Shown here piece by piece: positions 5,732 through 7,759 of a stretch of 7,759 bases of DNA. Every line of letters begins with the position of its first letter. Position 1 is the first letter of the stretch. The stretch covers positions 1 to 7,759 of the forward strand of contig PMCB01000016.1 of assembly GCA_003153955.1 (NCBI GenBank), given 5' to 3'. The stretch comes from Dehalococcoidia bacterium. GTDB lineage: Bacteria > Chloroflexota > Dehalococcoidia > Dehalococcoidales > Fen-1064. Made by a program: the position numbers and the translations under genes. The notes beneath the pieces were generated by a model, which did no database searches, had not been told where the DNA came from, and saw nothing but the letters and a program-made list of their open reading frames with translations.

Positions 5732-5947
5732 TTAACTTTTCTTCTCGGTCTTCTCGTAACGCCGTCTGAAGCGTTCCACTCTGCCGGCGGTGTCAACAAC
5801 TCTTTGTTCGCCGGTGTAATATGGATGGCACTTGCTGCACAACTCTACGCTGATTTCCTTTTTAGTTGAACCAACGGTAAATGTATTACCGCAGGAACAG
5901 GTAACTTTTGCGGCCGGGTAATATTGAGGGTGAATCTTTTCTTTCAT
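5732..5947 (-). CDS. rpmE: 50S ribosomal protein L31, zinc-binding form
   Basis: Large-subunit protein that helps bridge the two ribosomal subunits. The 71-residue product opens [13 protein letters not shown], with the zinc ligands C17, C19, C37 and C40 in CSCG and CSKCHP, so it is the zinc-containing paralogue type, and ends in a basic tail. The motif HPYYTG (41-46) follows the last cysteines as in other L31 proteins. ATG at 5947 lies 5 bases after the rpmA stop; the only upstream purine element is a weak GAG in the end of rpmA, so translational coupling with rpmA is likely. Confidence 0.96.
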   Translation of the reverse strand: MKEKIHPQYYPAAKVTCSCGNTFTVGSTKKEISVELCSKCHPYYTGEQRVVDTAGRVERFRRRYEKTEKKS

Positions 5948-5952
5948 TTTAT

Positions 5953-6207
5953 CTACTCAGCGTAAACGCTGACCTTTCTCCTGTCATTGCTATAAGGTTC
6001 GTACTTCACAACCCCGTCAATCAATGCAAAGATGGTATAATCCTTACCCAAACCGACATTAACGCCCGGATGGATCCTGGTCCCTCTCTGTCTGACAATG
6101 ATCGAGCCTGATGTAACTACTTCCCCGGCATATTTTTTAATACCGAGCCGTTGCGATTTACTATCGCGCCCGTTCTTACTCTTGCCGCCGCCCTTCTTAT
6201 GAGCCAC
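5953..6207 (-). CDS. rpmA: 50S ribosomal protein L27
   Basis: Large-subunit protein whose N-terminal arm reaches the peptidyl-transferase centre. The 84-residue product begins [16 protein letters not shown], the mature L27 N-terminus with no preceding extension, so it needs no Prp-type protease processing as in Staphylococcus and relatives. The central motif [15 protein letters not shown] (34-48) is standard. The start codon is GTG at 6207, with AGAGGAG 7 bases upstream, and the gene overlaps the end of rplU by 11 bases, indicating coupled translation of L21 and L27. Confidence 0.97.
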   Translation of the reverse strand: MAHKKGGGKSKNGRDSKSQRLGIKKYAGEVVTSGSIIVRQRGTRIHPGVNVGLGKDYTIFALIDGVVKYEPYSNDRRKVSVYAE

Positions 6208-6580
6208 TTTCGTTCTCCTCTTTCTTGGTCCGTCTGGCCTTTTTTACCGGTTCTTTAATTTCGATTCCGGGTGCTTCAATTTTATCAATGGCCAAGCGTG
6301 TGAACAGTTGATGATGTCCGGTCTTCTTGCGGAATCTGACCTTCGATTTGAATTTGTAGACAATGATTTTATCGCCGCGGACGGTGCCCTTTGAGGTTGC
6401 CGTAACTTTGGCACCTTCAATAGTGGGAGCGCCGATAGTGGCGTTTTTCTCATCGCCTATTACCAGAACCTTATCGAATTCGATAGTATCGCCATCAATT
6501 ACATTCAGGTTATCGACATCAACTGTCTGCCCCTGAGTAATGCGATACTGCTTTCCACCTGTCTCAATTATAGCGTAAAT
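6197..6580 (-). CDS. rplU: 50S ribosomal protein L21
   Basis: Large-subunit protein that binds 23S r[16 protein letters not shown] is the usual L21 N-terminus, and [16 protein letters not shown] (76-91) is the basic RNA-binding motif. The core is about 105 residues plus a charged, Lys/Glu-rich tail. The start is unusual. I place it at ATT 6580, giving 127 residues and the family-typical beginning one residue before YAII, because GGAGGG (6593-6588) sits 7 bases upstream. The alternative is GTG at 6595, adding five residues (MEGTN before IYAII); it has no ribosome-binding site and lies just where the strong promoter at 6605-6634 should start transcription, so it would be leaderless. Either way the protein identity is certain. 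First gene of rplU-rpmA-rpmE-DUF1385. Confidence 0.93.
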   Translation of the reverse strand: MYAIIETGGKQYRITQGQTVDVDNLNVIDGDTIEFDKVLVIGDEKNATIGAPTIEGAKVTATSKGTVRGDKIIVYKFKSKVRFRKKTGHHQLFTRLAIDKIEAPGIEIKEPVKKARRTKKEENESGS

Positions 6581-6604
6581 GTTCGTACCCTCCACAAAAA
6601 GAGT

Positions 6605-6634
6605 ATTATATCAGCTTCTGGGATATAGCGTCAA
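6605..6634 (-). promoter_or_regulatory. Strong sigma-70-type promoter for the rplU operon
   Basis: TTGACG (6634-6629) and TATAAT (6610-6605) are 18 bases apart on the minus strand, 11 of 12 consensus positions. The expected start site is about 6595-6599, which is at or just before the GTG at 6595. The -35 box begins 8 bases after the coaE stop codon, and no terminator separates the two units, so some read-through from hpf-coaE is possible. Confidence 0.8.
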
Positions 6635-6642
6635 GCGCAATC

Positions 6643-7239
6643 TCAGGATTTTATTTGTTCCCATAATTCCCGTATTTTTCCCCGTAAATCTTCGGTGTTG
6701 CCGTCATTACTAATTACCACCCGGGCATTTTTTGTCCGTTCCGTGTTAGACAACTGAGAATGGACACGGTCGCGTATTTGCTGCTCCGTCAAACCGGTCC
6801 GCGCGGCAGCGCGTTTAATCACATTTCCGTCATCCGCGACAACAACCCAGATTTCATCAACCAGGTTTTTCGCGTTTGCTTCCAGCAGCACCGGCGCATC
6901 CAGTACGATGACCTTTACAGCCCGGCGGCGGCATTCTTCGATCCGTTTCTTGATTTCTTGGGTTATTTGTGGATGAATAATAGCATTCAGCCGCTGCAGT
7001 TCCTGCTTATCACCGAATACGATTGCCCCCAGTTTTTTGCGGTCAATCGTATTATCGGGGACGAGAATCCCGCTGCCAAATGTTTTCACCAGTTGCCGCC
7101 AGGTATCGGTATCCGGGCGGTAAATTTCGTGGCCGATTTTATCGGCATCAATAATCACGGCTCCCAGCTCAGCCAAAAACCGTGATACAGTGCTTTTTCC
7201 GCTGCCGATTCCGCCGGTCAATCCGATAACTCGCGTCAT
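6643..7239 (-). CDS. coaE: Dephospho-CoA kinase (CoaE)
   Basis: Phosphorylates the 3'-hydroxyl of the ribose in dephospho-CoA, the last step of coenzyme A synthesis; cytosolic P-loop kinase. In the 198 residues the Walker A loop GGIGSGKST is at 9-17, the DAD motif with the likely catalytic Asp at 31-33, the conserved HP of the CoA-binding domain at 89-90, and VLDAPVLLE at 112-120, followed by a lid region rich in Arg (RAAARTG, RDR). The C-terminal VVISNDG is also typical. Full length. ATG at 7239 lies 19 bases after the hpf stop, with only a weak GGCGG, 6 bases upstream. It probably shares a transcript with hpf. Confidence 0.96.
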   Translation of the reverse strand: MTRVIGLTGGIGSGKSTVSRFLAELGAVIIDADKIGHEIYRPDTDTWRQLVKTFGSGILVPDNTIDRKKLGAIVFGDKQELQRLNAIIHPQITQEIKKRIEECRRRAVKVIVLDAPVLLEANAKNLVDEIWVVVADDGNVIKRAAARTGLTEQQIRDRVHSQLSNTERTKNARVVISNDGNTEDLRGKIRELWEQIKS

Positions 7240-7258
7240 TTTTTACCGCCGGGGTAAT

Positions 7259-7759
7259 TTACTGCAGCTCCGGTTCGATCAGGCTGTACTTGCCGTCTTT
7301 CCGCGCGTAGAGCAGATTGTATTCTTTGGTTTCGGCATTATAGAACAGAAAGAAATCATGTCCCAGCAATTCCATCTGGGTAATCGCGTCTTCCGTCGAC
7401 ATTGGTTTCATGACGAACCGTTTTGTCCTGACGATGTCCGCAGCAGGTTCTTCATCCAGTTTGGATTTTATGGACGGGCCGTTTTTGTTGCCTTTTCGGG
7501 TTAGTTTACCCTTATATTTTTCAATCTGGCGGTCAATCACCGGCACCACTTTATCGATGGCGGTGAGTAAATTTTCCGCCCGCTCCTCGCCGCGCAATAA
7601 AGTCCCGTTGGCATCAAGTGTGACCTGAACGCGGTAGCGCTGGTCCGCCGATTTTGTTTGCTGTTCGCTTAATTCTACTTTAGTATTGTTGATATTCTGA
7701 AAATGCCTGTCCAGTTTACCAAATTTCTTTTCGATGTAATCTTTTACCGTAGGCAGTAC
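7259..7759 (-). CDS. hpf: Long-form ribosome hibernation promoting factor (5' end outside window)
   Basis: Binds the 30S subunit in resting cells and, in the long form, pairs 70S ribosomes into inactive 100S dimers. The frame is open from the stop at 7259 to the window edge, giving 166 residues; roughly 15 N-terminal residues are missing. Visible residues 1-85 are the S30AE domain (LPTVKDYIEKKFGKLDRHF, then RYRVQVTLDANGTLLRGEE). A charged linker follows at about 86-108, and 109-166 is the dimerisation domain with VRTKRFVMKPMSTEDAITQM and LLGHDFFLFYNAET. A start at TTG 7597 would cut the S30AE domain in half and is an artefact of the window edge. The linker plus C-terminal domain separates it from short HPF and YfiA. 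It precedes coaE by 19 bases. Confidence 0.95.
   Translation of the reverse strand, partial: VLPTVKDYIEKKFGKLDRHFQNINNTKVELSEQQTKSADQRYRVQVTLDANGTLLRGEERAENLLTAIDKVVPVIDRQIEKYKGKLTRKGNKNGPSIKSKLDEEPAADIVRTKRFVMKPMSTEDAITQMELLGHDFFLFYNAETKEYNLLYARKDGKYSLIEPELQ

Noticed and set aside
6596..6642. Terminator for hpf-coaE before rplU
   Set aside because: A five-T run is present next to GTG 6595, but no hairpin precedes it; the segment is explained by the rplU promoter.
7259..7597. A complete 112-residue protein starting with TTG at 7597
   Set aside because: The same frame stays open to the window edge and encodes the rest of the S30AE domain of HPF, so the TTG is an internal leucine codon.
1..7759. 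A hidden defence, mobile or secondary-metabolite system
   Set aside because: Every gene longer than the edge fragment belongs to a recognised family, mostly housekeeping; there is no transposase, integrase, CRISPR repeat, toxin pair or tRNA, and no break in composition that I can see by eye.

Overview
The window carries ten complete protein genes, the 5'-truncated hpf at the right edge, and the last 20 codons of an unidentified gene at the left edge. Almost everything is on the minus strand. The organism is a bacterium of medium GC. The L27 protein starts directly with MAHKKGGG, without the cleaved N-terminal extension usual in Firmicutes. L31 is the four-cysteine zinc form, and a DUF1385 membrane protein sits directly after L31. 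This combination, with the style of the signal peptidases, suggests a Dehalococcoidia-like Chloroflexota. That assignment is inference from gene content and protein style, not from a database search.

Layout, left to right. At 1-63 a plus-strand gene ends, convergent with the next group. From 70 to about 2520 lies a minus-strand group transcribed lepB2 -> lepB1 -> pyrE -> folE: two tandem type I signal peptidases (about 69% identical by my hand alignment), orotate phosphoribosyltransferase and GTP cyclohydrolase I. A VOC-fold protein (2655-3020, minus) and an HI0933/YhiN-family flavoprotein (3174-4514, plus) diverge from a shared 153-base intergenic region. The 240 bases at 4515-4754 hold no gene. 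They contain a bidirectional intrinsic terminator bracketed by two inverted copies of a palindromic repeat. From 4755 to 6595 runs the minus-strand group rplU -> rpmA -> rpmE -> DUF1385, led by an excellent sigma-70-type promoter and interrupted by an internal terminator hairpin before the DUF1385 gene. From 6643 to the edge lie coaE and the long-form hibernation factor gene hpf, also minus.

Most of this is housekeeping: ribosomal proteins L21, L27 and L31, ribosome hibernation, CoA synthesis, pyrimidine and pterin synthesis, and protein export. I see no defence system, CRISPR array, insertion sequence, prophage or RNA gene, and I do not think the window holds a new multi-gene system. The points worth a second look are small. 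They are the start of rplU (AUU with an ideal Shine-Dalgarno, or a leaderless GUG), the tandem signal peptidases that differ most around the catalytic serine and both start with TTG, the repeat-terminator-repeat structure, and the probable attenuator inside the ribosomal operon.
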